Shown: one piece after another, positions 25,933 through 36,099 of the stretch
Numbering within the stretch: position 1 is the first letter of the stretch
Layout: the number at the start of each line of letters is the position of its first letter
NCBI GenBank assembly: GCA_017390475.1
Contig: JAFPBO010000013.1
Location: 1-64,000, forward strand
DNA: 64,000 bases
Direction of reading: 5' to 3'
Origin: Loktanella sp.
GTDB lineage: Bacteria; Pseudomonadota; Alphaproteobacteria; Rhodobacterales; Rhodobacteraceae
The notes under the pieces: model-generated
The model's database searches: none
Seen by the model: only the letters and a program-made list of their open reading frames with translations
Told to the model about the DNA's origin: nothing
Made by a program: the position numbers and the translations under genes

Positions 25933-27047
25933 GCGCGTTCCAGAATAACCGACCCCACCGAATAGCCCGCGCCAAAGGAACAGATCAGCCCTTTGTCACC
26001 AGGCCTCAGATCAGCCGAATTCTGCGCAAAGGCGATGATCGACCCCGCCGATGACGTATTGGCGTAATCTTGCAAAATATTGGGCTGCTCTGCCGGTTCC
26101 GGCACGCGGCCCAACACCTTGCGGCCGATGTAATCATTCATCGTCTTATTCGCCTGATGCAGCCACAACCGGCGCAGATCATCGGCCACCACACCGGCAT
26201 CCGCCAGATGTGCGGCGATATGGTCGCTGACCAAAGGCAGCACCTCTTTGAACACTTTGCGCCCGTTTTGCATGAATTGCATGTCGCGGCGGTCGTCCAT
26301 CGCGTCATGGGTGCGGCGCAGATAGCCGTTGTTGTTGCGGATATTGTTGCTGAACTGCGTGGCACAGCAGGTCGACAGCACCTTGAAATGCGGCCCCTCC
26401 AGCCCTTCATCGCGTTCGAGCAAGGTCGCTGTCGCCACATCGCCAAAGATGAAATGGCAATCGCGGTCGCGCCATTCCAGATGGGCGCTGCAGATTTCAG
26501 GGTTGACCACCAGTGCGCGGCGGATCGACCCGGCACGGATCATATCCGCTGCCGTCTGAATGCCGAATGTGGCGCTGGAACAGGCGACATTCATGTCAAA
26601 GGCAAAGCCACCGGCACCCAGAAGCTGCTGAATTTCCACACCAATCGCCGGATAGGCGCGTTCCATATTGGACGCGGCACAGATCACCAGATCGACATCG
26701 CCTGCATCGACACCCGCCATCGCCAGCGCCTTGCGCGCGGCATCAACCCCGATTTCCGCCATATAGCCCGGCGCATCATCGGGCCGCTGCGGCAATCGTG
26801 GGAACATGCGGGCAGGGTCCATTAACCCAGATTTATCCAGCACATAGCGCTGCTCGATCCCCGATGCCGCCAGAATGAAATCGGCGGATGAATGCGGTTT
26901 CGCCGCAACCTCGCCCGCGGCAATCGCATCGGCATGGTCGGCATTCCACAGATCGGCATGGGCGTTGAAGGCGATGACCAATTCATCATTGGTAATCACT
27001 TGTGACGGCGTGAACACGCCGGTTCCGGTAATCGCTGCGTGATGCAT
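25929..27047 (-). CDS. beta-ketoacyl-ACP synthase III family protein
   Basis: A 372-residue thiolase-fold condensing enzyme. The catalytic triad is present: C156 ([12 protein letters not shown]), H297 ([14 protein letters not shown]) and N330 ([14 protein letters not shown]). It is about 50 residues longer than housekeeping FabH and has an N-terminal insert (about 30-65: [20 protein letters not shown]), as in FabH-like paralogues that start branched or secondary acyl chains. It is not beside fab or plsX genes, so it is probably a second KASIII. It converges with arsH, the 3' ends overlapping by four bases. Confidence 0.88.
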   Translation of the reverse strand: MHHAAITGTGVFTPSQVITNDELVIAFNAHADLWNADHADAIAAGEVAAKPHSSADFILAASGIEQRYVLDKSGLMDPARMFPRLPQRPDDAPGYMAEIGVDAARKALAMAGVDAGDVDLVICAASNMERAYPAIGVEIQQLLGAGGFAFDMNVACSSATFGIQTAADMIRAGSIRRALVVNPEICSAHLEWRDRDCHFIFGDVATATLLERDEGLEGPHFKVLSTCCATQFSNNIRNNNGYLRRTHDAMDDRRDMQFMQNGRKVFKEVLPLVSDHIAAHLADAGVVADDLRRLWLHQANKTMNDYIGRKVLGRVPEPAEQPNILQDYANTSSAGSIIAFAQNSADLRPGDKGLICSFGAGYSVGSVILERA

Positions 27048-27117
27048 GAAAGCCCCCCTGAAACGCAGCCTAGATTACGGGCGCGGCGACAGCAATGTCC
27101 ACCGCGACCCCGCGTCC

Positions 27118-29136
27118 TCAGCTTTCGGGTGGCAACACGCGCAGGCGCAATTCGCGCAATTGTTCGTTCATCGGCTCGGACGGCGCGCCCATCATCAGAT
27201 CTTCCGCGCGCTGGTTCATCGGGAACATGATGACTTCACGGATGTTGGACGCATTGGCCAGCAACATCACGATCCGGTCGATGCCCGCAGCACAGCCACC
27301 ATGCGGCGGCGCGCCATATTGGAACGCATTGACCATGCCGCCAAACCGCTTGCGCACTTCTTCCTCGCCGTAACCCGCAATCTCAAACGCCTTGAACATG
27401 ATTTCTGGCTTGTGGTTCCGGATCGCGCCCGACACCAGTTCATAGCCGTTGCAGGCCAGATCATATTGATAGCCGCGCACGTCGAGCGGATCACCCTGCA
27501 ACGCCTCCATCCCGCCCTGCGGCATGGAAAACGGGTTATGTTCGAAATCGATCTTGCCGGTTTCCGCATCCTTTTCATAGATCGGGAAATCCACGATCCA
27601 TGCAAAGGCGAAACGGTCGGTGTCGGTCAGCCCCAGTTCATCGCCGATCACCGTGCGCGCACGCCCGGCCACCGCCTCAAACGCCTTGGGCTTGCCGCCA
27701 AGGAAGAAGGCCGCATCGCCCAGACCCAGACCCAATTGCTGGCGGATCGCCTCGGTCCGTTCCGGCCCGATGTTCTTGGCGAGGGGGCCTGCCGCTTCAA
27801 ACTCACCAAAATATGCGTTTCGCAGAACATCGGCTTGATCTGACTTTCCATCAGCTTCAAGAGCGTCGATTCTTTCGACTATTTGGGCGGCTTCTTCATC
27901 TGTTATCTGTAGGCTTTCGCTCGCATCATTCACTGCTTCTTGCAGCGCACGTTTCGCGCGAACCCGATCTTCTTGATTTCCAAATGCGGCCTGAAGTCCA
28001 AGGGCTGTTTGTTTAAGCGCGTCGGTGATGTTTTGCGCTAGCGGGTTCTGGCGCTTTCGCCAGAAGATATACCCCATCCCCGGCAGCCCTTCTTTCTGGG
28101 CAAAGGCATTCATCCGGTCACAAAACTTCCGCGACCCGCCTGTTGGTGCCGGAATGGCACGGATTTCGGTGCCCTCCTGCTCCAACAGTTTCGCGAAAAT
28201 CGCAAAACCAGAGTCGCGGAAATGGTCTGACACAACCTGCATCTTGATCGGGTTGCGCAGATCGGGCTTGTCGGTGCCGTACCACAGAGCGGCATCCTTG
28301 TAGGAAATCTGCTCCCAGGTCTGGTCAACCTTGCGCCCGCCGCCGAATTCCTCGAACACCCCGCCGATGACCGGCTGGATCGTGTCGAAGACATCCTGCT
28401 GGGTGACAAAGGACATCTCCAGATCCAACTGATAGAAATCCGTGGGTGAGCGGTCCGCGCGCGGGTCTTCATCGCGGAAACAGGGCGCGATCTGGAAGTA
28501 TTTGTCATAGCCCGAAACCATGATCAGCTGCTTGAACTGCTGTGGTGCCTGCGGCAGGGCGTAGAATTTCCCGGGATGCAGGCGCGACGGCACCAGAAAA
28601 TCGCGCGCACCTTCGGGGCTGGACGCCGTAATAATCGGCGTCTGATATTCGCGGAACCCTTTGTCCCACATCCGCCGCCGCATCGAGGCCACAACGTCAG
28701 AGCGTAGTTTCATATTGTTCTGCATCGCCTCGCGCCGCAGGTCGAGGTAGCGGTATTTCAACCGTGTTTCCTCTGGATATTCCTGATCACCAAAGACCAT
28801 CAGCGGCAGTTCCTTGGCTGCACCCAGCACTTCGATATCGCGGATGAAGACCTCAACCTCGCCGGTGGGCAGCTTGGCATTGACCAATTCGGGGCTGCGC
28901 GCCACGACTTCACCATCGATGCGGATACAATATTCCGACCGGACCTTTTCCACATCCGCAAAGACCGCGGAATCAGGATCGCACAACACCTGCGTAATCC
29001 CGTAATGGTCGCGCAGATCGATGAACAGGATGCCGCCGTGATCGCGCACCCGATTGACCCAACCGGACAGACGCACGGTTTTGCCGACATCGGCGGCGGT
29101 CAGATCGGCACAGGTATGGCTGCGATAGGCGTGCAT
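27118..29136 (-). CDS. aspS: aspartate--tRNA ligase (with an atypical internal insert)
   Basis: A class II synthetase that charges tRNA-Asp, possibly also tRNA-Asn (non-discriminating form) in bacteria lacking AsnRS. The N-terminal OB-fold anticodon domain spans about 15-105. Motif 2 is [24 protein letters not shown] and motif 3 is [19 protein letters not shown]. At 672 residues it is about 80 longer than the usual 590. The excess is a helical insert (about residues 361-447) in the bacterial GAD domain region between MGYIFWR and [15 protein letters not shown]; see the separate entry. Both flanking conserved segments are in frame, so the gene should be functional. Confidence 0.93.
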   Translation of the reverse strand: MHAYRSHTCADLTAADVGKTVRLSGWVNRVRDHGGILFIDLRDHYGITQVLCDPDSAVFADVEKVRSEYCIRIDGEVVARSPELVNAKLPTGEVEVFIRDIEVLGAAKELPLMVFGDQEYPEETRLKYRYLDLRREAMQNNMKLRSDVVASMRRRMWDKGFREYQTPIITASSPEGARDFLVPSRLHPGKFYALPQAPQQFKQLIMVSGYDKYFQIAPCFRDEDPRADRSPTDFYQLDLEMSFVTQQDVFDTIQPVIGGVFEEFGGGRKVDQTWEQISYKDAALWYGTDKPDLRNPIKMQVVSDHFRDSGFAIFAKLLEQEGTEIRAIPAPTGGSRKFCDRMNAFAQKEGLPGMGYIFWRKRQNPLAQNITDALKQTALGLQAAFGNQEDRVRAKRALQEAVNDASESLQITDEEAAQIVERIDALEADGKSDQADVLRNAYFGEFEAAGPLAKNIGPERTEAIRQQLGLGLGDAAFFLGGKPKAFEAVAGRARTVIGDELGLTDTDRFAFAWIVDFPIYEKDAETGKIDFEHNPFSMPQGGMEALQGDPLDVRGYQYDLACNGYELVSGAIRNHKPEIMFKAFEIAGYGEEEVRKRFGGMVNAFQYGAPPHGGCAAGIDRIVMLLANASNIREVIMFPMNQRAEDLMMGAPSEPMNEQLRELRLRVLPPES
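27797..28056 (-). other. in-frame low-GC insert within aspS
   Basis: The segment between the conserved MGYIFWR and [10 protein letters not shown] motifs codes for about 85 extra residues, charged and helix-prone (e.g. [37 protein letters not shown]). By hand count, positions 27841-28020 are 89/180 G+C (49%), against 63-70% in sampled 60-base lines of flanking aspS. Codon use also shifts toward T/A-ending codons. It is too short for an intein and shows no splice-type motifs. Confidence 0.7.
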
Positions 29137-29205
29137 GGGATGGTCCTTTGGCGAAAATACGGGCAGGCCCGATACACCCCTTTGCCCGACCTATGTCAAC
29201 CATTG

Positions 29206-29247
29206 CTTCGCTTTGGTGAAAATACTCCCGCCGGAGGCGTCAAAATC
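29206..29247. repeat. CCCGCCGGAGGC intergenic repeat, diverged copy
   Basis: CTTCGCTTTGGTGAAAATA, then CTCCCGCCGGAGGC and GTCAAAATCC: the core of the repeat family with altered flanks. It lies in the 211-base gap between the divergent aspS and carB genes, unlike other copies that sit by 3' ends. Confidence 0.6.
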
Positions 29248-29347
29248 CACTGATTTTGACTTTGCACCATATCCGCCAAGCTAAGCCTTGCACCTGCGCG
29301 CGCCATCCCTATAACCCACGACAATTTGCACATCAGGGGGCAGGGCG

Positions 29348-32300
29348 ATGCCAAAGCGGACCGACATCAAATCCATCATGATCATCGGCGCGGGGCCCAT
29401 CATCATCGGGCAAGCCTGCGAGTTTGACTATTCCGGCGCGCAGGCCTGCAAGGCCCTACGCGAGGAAGGCTATCGCGTCATCCTCGTCAATTCCAACCCC
29501 GCCACGATCATGACCGATCCGGGGCTGGCCGATGCGACCTATATCGAACCTATCACGCCCGAAATCGTCGCCAAGATCATCGAAAAGGAACGCCCCGATG
29601 CCTTGCTGCCCACGATGGGCGGGCAGACCGGGCTGAACACCTCGCTGGCGCTGGCCGATATGGGCGTGCTGGAAAAATTCGGGGTCGAGATGATCGGCGC
29701 CAAACGCGAAGCCATCGAGATGGCCGAAGACCGCAAATTGTTCCGCGAGGCGATGGACCGTCTGGGGATCGAGAACCCCAAAGCCACAATCATCACCGCG
29801 CCAAAGATGGACAACGGCAAGCGCGACATTAAGGCCGGCCTGCAACTGGCCATCGACGCCATCGAATATGTGGGCTTGCCCGCGATCATCCGCCCCGCCT
29901 TTACCCTTGGCGGCACGGGCGGCGGTGTCGCCTATAACCGTGAACAATATGAATATTATTGCCGCACCGGGATGGAAGCCTCTCCCGTCGGTCAAATCCT
30001 TGTCGATGAATCCCTGCTCGGCTGGAAAGAATTCGAGATGGAGGTGGTGCGCGACAAGGCCGATAACGCGATCATCGTCTGTGCCATCGAAAACGTTGAT
30101 CCTATGGGAGTGCATACCGGCGACAGCATCACTGTCGCCCCTGCGCTGACCCTGACCGACAAGGAATACCAGATCATGCGCAACGGCTCTATCGCCGTTC
30201 TGCGCGAAATCGGCGTCGAAACCGGTGGGTCCAACGTGCAATGGGCGATCAACCCCGCCGATGGCCGCATGGTGGTGATCGAAATGAACCCGCGGGTGTC
30301 GCGGTCTTCCGCGCTGGCGTCCAAAGCCACCGGCTTCCCGATTGCCAAGATCGCCGCGAAACTCGCCGTGGGCTATACCCTTGATGAGTTGGACAACGAC
30401 ATCACCGGCGTCACCCCGGCATCGTTTGAGCCCACAATCGATTATGTCGTCACCAAAATCCCGCGCTTTGCGTTTGAAAAATTCGCAGGCTCCGAACCCC
30501 ATCTGACCACCGCGATGAAATCTGTGGGCGAGGCGATGGCGATTGGCCGCACCTTCCACGAATCGATGCAAAAGGCGCTGGCCTCCTTGGAAACCGGCCT
30601 GACCGGTTTTGACGAAATCAATATCCCCGGCGCACCCGATGCTGCCGCCATCACCAAGGCGCTGGCCCAACAAACCCCCGACCGCATCCGCGTGATCGCG
30701 CAGGCCATGCGCCACGGCATGTCGGATGATGACATCCACGCGGTCACCAAATTCGACCCGTGGTTCCTTGCCCGTATCCGTGAAATCATCGAGGCCGAGG
30801 CCGAGATCCGCAAAAACGGCCTGCCCGTGACCGAGGTCGGGTTGCGCAAGATCAAGATGATGGGCTTCACCGATGCCCGCCTTGCCACGCTGACCGGCCG
30901 GACCGAAGACAACGTCCGCCGCGCCCGCCACAACCTTGGCGTCACCGCGGTGTTCAAACGCATCGACACCTGCGGCGCGGAATTCGAGGCGCAGACGCCC
31001 TATATGTATTCCACCTATGAAACCCCCGTCATGGGCGATGTGGAATGCGAGGCGCGCCCGTCCGACCGCAAAAAGGTCGTCATCCTTGGCGGTGGTCCGA
31101 ACCGGATCGGGCAGGGGATCGAGTTTGATTATTGCTGCTGTCACGCCTGCTATGCCCTGACCGATCAAGGCTATGAAACCATCATGATCAACTGCAATCC
31201 CGAAACCGTGTCGACCGATTATGACACCTCGGACCGGCTCTATTTCGAACCGCTGACCTTTGAACATGTGATGGAAATCCTGCGGGTTGAGCAGGAAAAC
31301 GGTGTGCTGCACGGTGTCATCGTGCAATTTGGCGGGCAGACGCCGCTGAAGCTCGCCAATGCTTTGCATGACGCTGGCATCCCGATCCTTGGCACGACAC
31401 CCGATGCCATCGATCTGGCCGAAGACCGTGAACGGTTCCAGCAACTCGTCCAGAAACTCGGCCTGAAACAACCCGTCAACGGCATCGCCCATTCGGATGC
31501 CGAGGCGTTTGAGATTGCCAAGACCATCGGTTTTCCGCTGGTGATCCGCCCGTCCTATGTGCTGGGTGGCCGCGCGATGGAAATCGTGCGCGATCAGGCG
31601 CAGCTGGAACGCTATATTTCTGACGCGGTGGTGGTGTCCGGTGACAGCCCCGTCCTGCTGGACAGCTATCTGTCAGGCGCGGTCGAGGTGGACGTGGATT
31701 GCCTGTCCGACGGCGAAAACACCCATGTCGCAGGGATCATGCAGCATATCGAAGAGGCGGGCGTGCATTCCGGTGACAGCGCCTGTTCCTTGCCGCCCTA
31801 TTCGCTGTCGGCGGCAATGATCGCAGAAATCCGCAGCCAGACTGAAAAACTGGCGCTGGCGTTGCAAGTCGTCGGGCTGATGAACATCCAATTCGCCGTC
31901 AAGAATGAAGAGGTCTACCTGATTGAGGTGAACCCCCGCGCATCGCGCACCGTGCCATTCGTGGCCAAAGCCACGGACAGCGCAATCGCCTCCATCGCCG
32001 CACGGCTGATGGCGGGCGAACCTTTGTCCAACTTCCCGCTGCGCGCGCCCTATCCGGTGACTGAGAATCCGATGGATGTGCTGCCCTTGGGCGATGCCTT
32101 CACCTTGGCCGACCCCAACACGCCGTGGTTCTCGGTCAAAGAAGCGGTGCTACCCTTCGCCCGTTTCCCCGGTGTCGATACGATCCTCGGCCCCGAAATG
32201 CGCTCCACCGGCGAAGTCATGGGCTGGGACCGCTCCTTCCCCCGTGCCTTCCTTAAGGCGCAGATGGGTGCGGGCACCAACCTGCCCACGCAAGGCACCG

Positions 32301-32680
32301 TGTTCATTTCGATCCGGGATGAGGACAAGACGGCGGATATGGTGCAGGCTGGTAAAATCCTCCTCTCGCTCGGGTTTCAGATCGTGGCGACACGTGGCAC
32401 CGCCGCTTGGCTGACGGAACACCAGATAGATTGCGAAATCGTTAACAAAGTCTACGAAGGCGGTCTGACCATCGTCGACCGTCTCAAAGACGGCCATATC
32501 GCGCTGGTTTTCAACACCACCGAAGGGTCGCAAGCGGTCGAGGACAGCCGCGATATCCGCGCCGTCGCCCTTTACGACAAGATTCCCTATTTCACCACCG
32601 CCGCCGCCAGCCACGCCGCCGTGCTGGCCATGCAGGCACGTGAAGAGGGCGATATCGGCGTGCGGTCGCTGCAGGGATAA
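29348..32680 (+). CDS. carB: carbamoyl-phosphate synthase large subunit
   Basis: A 1,110-residue enzyme subunit that makes carbamoyl phosphate from bicarbonate, ammonia (from CarA) and two ATP, feeding arginine and pyrimidine synthesis. It shows the duplicated ATP-grasp layout: the first half begins with [20 protein letters not shown], the second with [19 protein letters not shown] near residue 578, followed by a C-terminal MGS-like allosteric domain (about 960-1,100). Length is normal. carA is not in the window; argF, the consumer of the product, is 14 kb away. Confidence 0.96.
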   Translation: MPKRTDIKSIMIIGAGPIIIGQACEFDYSGAQACKALREEGYRVILVNSNPATIMTDPGLADATYIEPITPEIVAKIIEKERPDALLPTMGGQTGLNTSLALADMGVLEKFGVEMIGAKREAIEMAEDRKLFREAMDRLGIENPKATIITAPKMDNGKRDIKAGLQLAIDAIEYVGLPAIIRPAFTLGGTGGGVAYNREQYEYYCRTGMEASPVGQILVDESLLGWKEFEMEVVRDKADNAIIVCAIENVDPMGVHTGDSITVAPALTLTDKEYQIMRNGSIAVLREIGVETGGSNVQWAINPADGRMVVIEMNPRVSRSSALASKATGFPIAKIAAKLAVGYTLDELDNDITGVTPASFEPTIDYVVTKIPRFAFEKFAGSEPHLTTAMKSVGEAMAIGRTFHESMQKALASLETGLTGFDEINIPGAPDAAAITKALAQQTPDRIRVIAQAMRHGMSDDDIHAVTKFDPWFLARIREIIEAEAEIRKNGLPVTEVGLRKIKMMGFTDARLATLTGRTEDNVRRARHNLGVTAVFKRIDTCGAEFEAQTPYMYSTYETPVMGDVECEARPSDRKKVVILGGGPNRIGQGIEFDYCCCHACYALTDQGYETIMINCNPETVSTDYDTSDRLYFEPLTFEHVMEILRVEQENGVLHGVIVQFGGQTPLKLANALHDAGIPILGTTPDAIDLAEDRERFQQLVQKLGLKQPVNGIAHSDAEAFEIAKTIGFPLVIRPSYVLGGRAMEIVRDQAQLERYISDAVVVSGDSPVLLDSYLSGAVEVDVDCLSDGENTHVAGIMQHIEEAGVHSGDSACSLPPYSLSAAMIAEIRSQTEKLALALQVVGLMNIQFAVKNEEVYLIEVNPRASRTVPFVAKATDSAIASIAARLMAGEPLSNFPLRAPYPVTENPMDVLPLGDAFTLADPNTPWFSVKEAVLPFARFPGVDTILGPEMRSTGEVMGWDRSFPRAFLKAQMGAGTNLPTQGTVFISIRDEDKTADMVQAGKILLSLGFQIVATRGTAAWLTEHQIDCEIVNKVYEGGLTIVDRLKDGHIALVFNTTEGSQAVEDSRDIRAVALYDKIPYFTTAAASHAAVLAMQAREEGDIGVRSLQG

Positions 32681-32710
32681 CCTGCGTGATCCGCCAGATC
32701 GGGCCCGCTG

Positions 32711-33175
32711 CTAAAGCTGCAAAAGCTCTGCCAAAACAGTGCTTTTTGGCGGTCTGTCATCTGGAAGATGCCGCAGGATCGTCGCTTGAAACGCGGCCAG
32801 ACCGGCGACGGGTTTCGTCAGAAATGCATCCGCACCGGCGCGCAGCACGGCGTCACCGGCGGCGGCATCGCCGCTGATGCCAAGGATAACAGAAATCCGG
32901 GGGCTTGCCCGTGACAGCGTGCTGATCAGGTCCAGCCCGGAACCATCCGGCAGACCAAGATCGACCAGCAGGATGCTGGGCCGGTAGACCGCCAGATGAC
33001 GCCAGGCATTGGCCACGTTATCGGCGCGACGCAACCGCGCGCCCGCCCGCTGACACAAAAGGCGTATTGCCTCGCTGGCGAAACGGCTGTCTTCGACAAG
33101 CAACACAGTTTCACCCAGCAAGGGGCGCAGGGCAATCGGCGCGCAGGGCCGAATCGATCTTTCTGTTTTATCCAT
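32711..33175 (-). CDS. stand-alone response regulator receiver protein
   Basis: A 154-residue protein consisting of a single receiver domain after a 20-residue N-terminal tail. The acidic pair E28-D29, the phosphoacceptor D72 (SILLVDLGLPDGSG), S101 and K121 (AFLTKPVAG) are all present, so it should be phosphorylated. No output domain and no adjacent histidine kinase are present, suggesting it acts through protein contact, like CheY or DivK. Partners unknown. It converges with carB. Confidence 0.85.
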   Translation of the reverse strand: MDKTERSIRPCAPIALRPLLGETVLLVEDSRFASEAIRLLCQRAGARLRRADNVANAWRHLAVYRPSILLVDLGLPDGSGLDLISTLSRASPRISVILGISGDAAAGDAVLRAGADAFLTKPVAGLAAFQATILRHLPDDRPPKSTVLAELLQL

Positions 33176-33304
33176 GATGATTTGTCCTTTTGTTGGCAGC
33201 AGGTCGATCAGATCAGCACAAAGTGAACAGACCCTTAAGCGACACGCGCGTTGCAGGTGTTGTGGCCCTGCGGCATAAAGACCCGTAACCTAGAGAGGAT
33301 CGCC

Positions 33305-33709
33305 ATGATCGGACGTTTGAACCATGTCGCCATCGCCGTGCCGGATCTGACGGCGGCCAGCGACCAATACCGCCAGATGCTGGGTGCCGATGTCGGCGCG
33401 CCGCAGGATGAACCGGATCACGGGGTGACGGTGGTTTTCATCACTTTGCCCAATACAAAGATCGAATTGCTGTATCCTTTGGGTGAAAACTCGCCAATTC
33501 AGGGGTTTCTCGACAAAAACCCGTCAGGCGGTATCCATCACATCTGCTACGAAGTCGATGACATCCTGTCCGCCCGCGATCATCTGCTTGGGCAGGGGGC
33601 CCGCGTGCTGGGTGGCGGTGAACCCAAGATAGGGGCGCATGGCAAACCGGTGCTGTTTTTGCACCCCAAGGATTTCAACGGCTGTCTGATCGAGCTTGAA
33701 CAGGTCTGA
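33305..33709 (+). CDS. mce: methylmalonyl-CoA epimerase
   Basis: A 134-residue vicinal-oxygen-chelate (glyoxalase-fold) protein which interconverts (S)- and (R)-methylmalonyl-CoA between propionyl-CoA carboxylase and methylmalonyl-CoA mutase. The beta-alpha-beta repeats start LNHVAIAVPDLTAASDQY and GIHHICYEVDDI, supplying metal-binding histidines and glutamates (final E in CLIELEQV). ATG 33305 follows AGAGGAT. MeaB and PrpE of the same pathway lie elsewhere in the window. DUF1467 is just downstream. Confidence 0.92.
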   Translation: MIGRLNHVAIAVPDLTAASDQYRQMLGADVGAPQDEPDHGVTVVFITLPNTKIELLYPLGENSPIQGFLDKNPSGGIHHICYEVDDILSARDHLLGQGARVLGGGEPKIGAHGKPVLFLHPKDFNGCLIELEQV

Positions 33710-33748
33710 AATCGGCGTATCTGACGGGTAGCACCGAAAGGAAAGAAT

Positions 33749-34036
33749 TTGGCAGTCACATCAGGCATCGTTTTGTTCATGGTTATCTGGTCGATGGTGT
33801 TTTTCATCGTCCTGCCGTTGCGCATGGTCAGCCAGGGCGACGCGGGTGAGGTGGTGCCGGGCACCCATTCATCCGCCCCCGCTGACGCGCAAGTGGGCCG
33901 CAAGGCCAAAATCACCACGATGTGGGCAGTGCCAATCTGGTGCATCATCGCAGGGGTAATTCTGTCGGGCGCGATCAGTGTGCGCGACATTGACATGTTC
34001 AACCGGATGGGCCCGGCAGAGGTCAGCGGCGATTAA
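33749..34036 (+). CDS. DUF1467 family membrane protein
   Basis: A 95-residue protein with two hydrophobic helices (about 5-27 and 58-76) flanking a short acidic loop. This matches DUF1467 proteins, which follow mce in many alphaproteobacteria. Translation appears to start at TTG 33749, with AAAGGAAAG at 33737-33745 as ribosome site. The 3' end overlaps that of the convergent EI24 gene by 14 bases. Function unknown. Confidence 0.82.
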   Translation: MAVTSGIVLFMVIWSMVFFIVLPLRMVSQGDAGEVVPGTHSSAPADAQVGRKAKITTMWAVPIWCIIAGVILSGAISVRDIDMFNRMGPAEVSGD

Positions 34037-34712
34037 GCCTGTGGAACAGATGGGTAAAGGTTGCTGCCCCAAGAACCGGGATCACAAGGTTCACAAAGGG
34101 AAATGACAGCGGCACCGCCATCAGGCAGCCTGCCAGCCAGATCGTGCCTTGGTGTTTTTTGCGCAACTCCCTGGCACCGTCCCGCCCGATCCGGCGCATC
34201 GCGGCCAGCTGAAAATATTCCCGACCAAGCAGAAACCCGTTCAGCGCGTAAAAGATGAAAAACGCGGCAAAGGGCAACATGGCGTAAAGCACGAAGGCCA
34301 TCAGATTTGCGCCGATCAACACCCCCAGAAAAGTGACGGTATCGCGCAATCCCTCGGCAAAGCTGGGGCCGGGCATCAGGGGCAGTTCTGGGAAATGCTT
34401 GTCCTCGACCGCTTCTGCGACCTCGTCCAGAAACAGCGACGTGATGGCAGAGGCGACCGGCACCATCAGGAACACCGACAGCAGAATCATCACGCCCAGC
34501 GACCCCCAGCTGAGCAGATCGCCGATCCATGTGACCGAGCCGACGCCGGGCAGAGTAACGGGTTCTGTGGTCAACGCCTCGATGAGCCATAAAACACCGG
34601 CATATATTGCCACCAGCAGCGCAATGGTCAGCCCAATGCCGCGCCACAAGACGCTGCGAAACCGGGTGTCGCCCATCTGCCCCAGCGCAAGCATGAAGGA
34701 TGACAGGATCAT
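34023..34712 (-). CDS. EI24 domain-containing (CysZ-like) membrane protein
   Basis: A 229-residue membrane protein of the EI24/CysZ family, with four or more hydrophobic helices and the N-terminal SSFMLALGQMGDTRFRSVLW motif typical of the alphaproteobacterial branch. CysZ of enterobacteria imports sulfate; the function here is unproven. I prefer ATG 34712, which overlaps the nitroreductase stop as ATGA, to ATG 34724 four codons earlier. Confidence 0.82.
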   Translation of the reverse strand: MILSSFMLALGQMGDTRFRSVLWRGIGLTIALLVAIYAGVLWLIEALTTEPVTLPGVGSVTWIGDLLSWGSLGVMILLSVFLMVPVASAITSLFLDEVAEAVEDKHFPELPLMPGPSFAEGLRDTVTFLGVLIGANLMAFVLYAMLPFAAFFIFYALNGFLLGREYFQLAAMRRIGRDGARELRKKHQGTIWLAGCLMAVPLSFPFVNLVIPVLGAATFTHLFHRLNRR

Positions 34713-35287
34713 TCGGTCACCCATGTGGTGATCGCCGCCAGATCGGGGCGGGGCCTTTCGGGTGGCGTGCTGGTCTCGGTCCCCAGATGGATGAAACCGA
34801 CAATGTTTTCATGATCCGCCAACCCCAGCCCGTCACGGATGAAATCGCGGTCATGGCTGGCCCAGCCTGACAGCCAGTTCGCCCCCCACCCCGCCGCCAG
34901 CGCCGCATTGACCAGCGCCAGACAGACCGCACCAGCGGAATAGACCTGTTCGATCTGCGGGATCTTGTCGGATGGTTTGGGGCTGCTGACCACCGCAATC
35001 GCCAGATCTGCCGACGCATATTGGTCCTGTGCCTTAGCGATCTTTTCCGGGTCCATCCGCAGTGCTGTCCCGCGCGCCGCAACCAGTTCCGCCAGCCGGG
35101 CAAGGGCTGGCTTGGTCAGCACGATGAAACGCCAGGGTTCCAGTTTACCGTGATCGGGGGTGCGGGCAGCGGCGGTCAGCAGAATGTTGATCTCGTCACG
35201 GTCCGGGACCGGCACGCTCAGCGTCTTGGCCGGACGTGACCGGCGGGTCAGCAAAAAGGAAAGGGCATCGGGGTTGGGTATCGGCAT
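34709..35287 (-). CDS. nitroreductase family protein (YdjA-like)
   Basis: A 192-residue FMN-dependent nitroreductase of the compact YdjA type. LLTRRSRPAKTL at the N terminus, AARTPDHGKLEPWRFIVL in the active-site region and GWGANWLSGW in the middle are family features. It should reduce nitro compounds or quinones with NAD(P)H as a dimer; the physiological substrate is unknown. It is the first gene of a coupled pair with the EI24 protein. Confidence 0.88.
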   Translation of the reverse strand: MPIPNPDALSFLLTRRSRPAKTLSVPVPDRDEINILLTAAARTPDHGKLEPWRFIVLTKPALARLAELVAARGTALRMDPEKIAKAQDQYASADLAIAVVSSPKPSDKIPQIEQVYSAGAVCLALVNAALAAGWGANWLSGWASHDRDFIRDGLGLADHENIVGFIHLGTETSTPPERPRPDLAAITTWVTE

Positions 35288-35397
35288 GACGGCTCCTGCG
35301 ACTGGACTGGCTCGTAGATATGTGGTCGCAGGGGCCGTGACAACGGGCGCGTGTCTGGCCTTGGTGCCGGGAACAACCTGTCACATGATGCAAAATC

Positions 35398-35428
35398 AAA
35401 AGGCGCATCGCGGATGGATGCGCCTTTT
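35398..35428 (-). terminator. terminator hairpin downstream of the 35451 gene
   Basis: AAAAGGCGCATC (35398-35409) and GATGCGCCTTTT (35417-35428) form a perfect 12-base stem with a 7-base loop. On the minus strand it lies 22 bases beyond the 35451-35675 stop and ends in a T-run, so it should terminate that gene; it could act on either strand. Confidence 0.75.
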
Positions 35429-35450
35429 ATCGTTCTGGGCTGGGCATGAT

Positions 35451-35675
35451 TTACGACGTCACTTCCCGCGCCGCCGAGAAGCTGCACCCGGACCCGCCAG
35501 AGGCAGCGGGCATCGGGCTGGTTTCGGGGGTCAGACCGCAGCTTTGCGTGGCGGTGTTGAAACTCATCCCGACCGGGCAGCTTTGGGCGACGGGTTCGGT
35601 CGGGTTGGGCAGTGTCGTGGTTTGCGCATGTGCCGCAACGGGCAGCATGGCTAAGGCAATGATAATCAGACGCAT
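35451..35675 (-). CDS. small secreted Cys-containing hypothetical protein
   Basis: A 74-residue protein with a clear signal peptide (MRLIIIALAMLPVAAHAQ, cleavage after AHA). The mature part is about 56 residues with three cysteines: SCPVGMSFNTATQSCGL resembles short chitin-binding-like CxxGxxxxxxxxxC repeats common in Rhodobacteraceae secreted proteins. A well-formed terminator follows. Function unknown. Confidence 0.7.
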   Translation of the reverse strand: MRLIIIALAMLPVAAHAQTTTLPNPTEPVAQSCPVGMSFNTATQSCGLTPETSPMPAASGGSGCSFSAAREVTS

Positions 35676-35762
35676 CTCGTCCTCCTAAGTTGACTATAGG
35701 TCAAGCTTAGGACAGGTCGGGCAAATCACAAACGACCAGATGGTCGCACCCTGAAATCAGCG

Positions 35763-36026
35763 TCAAACCGCCTGCAACTGCCGTAAATGAGCAAATTCGT
35801 CGCGGTTGACGCAGTAATCGGGTGCCTGTGACAAGTCTGGCAGCGTGGCCAGCAGCTTGTCACATTTGCCGACCTGGCCGCAGCCGCGGCAGGCGATGAT
35901 CATATCGGCATAGGCCGGCGCGTCGATCTGTCCCTGATCCAGTGCGGTCGACAGGTCAACATCGCAGGCTTTGGACATTTTCACCACCAGCAGGAAGTGG
36001 TCACGTAGATTGCCAGGTGTTTGCAT
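35763..36026 (-). CDS. DUF6455 family protein
   Basis: An 87-residue protein. The central ACRGCGQVGKCDKLL segment with spaced cysteines, a later YCVNRDEFAHL cysteine and the helical ends match small DUF6455 proteins of Rhodobacteraceae. The cysteines could bind metal or an iron-sulfur cluster (inference). Two adjacent ATGs are possible; 36026 is six bases from the GGAGG site (36033-36037) and is preferred to 36029. Function unknown. Confidence 0.72.
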   Translation of the reverse strand: MQTPGNLRDHFLLVVKMSKACDVDLSTALDQGQIDAPAYADMIIACRGCGQVGKCDKLLATLPDLSQAPDYCVNRDEFAHLRQLQAV

Positions 36027-36099
36027 CATGAACCTCCATTCAATGGTGCTAAACTGGCAGAAGAAATTGTGCCGTTCCTTGCGCTGGATCAAATGGCCA

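Noticed and set aside
27797-28056. Intein or intron in aspS
   Set aside because: At about 85 residues it is too small for an intein, has no splice-junction Cys/Ser or His-Asn signature, and the frame stays open without intron-like structure.
29456-31492. 678-codon antisense open frame within carB
   Set aside because: Low-complexity Asp/Gly/His-rich translation in the antisense frame of a highly conserved gene; no ribosome site or family match.
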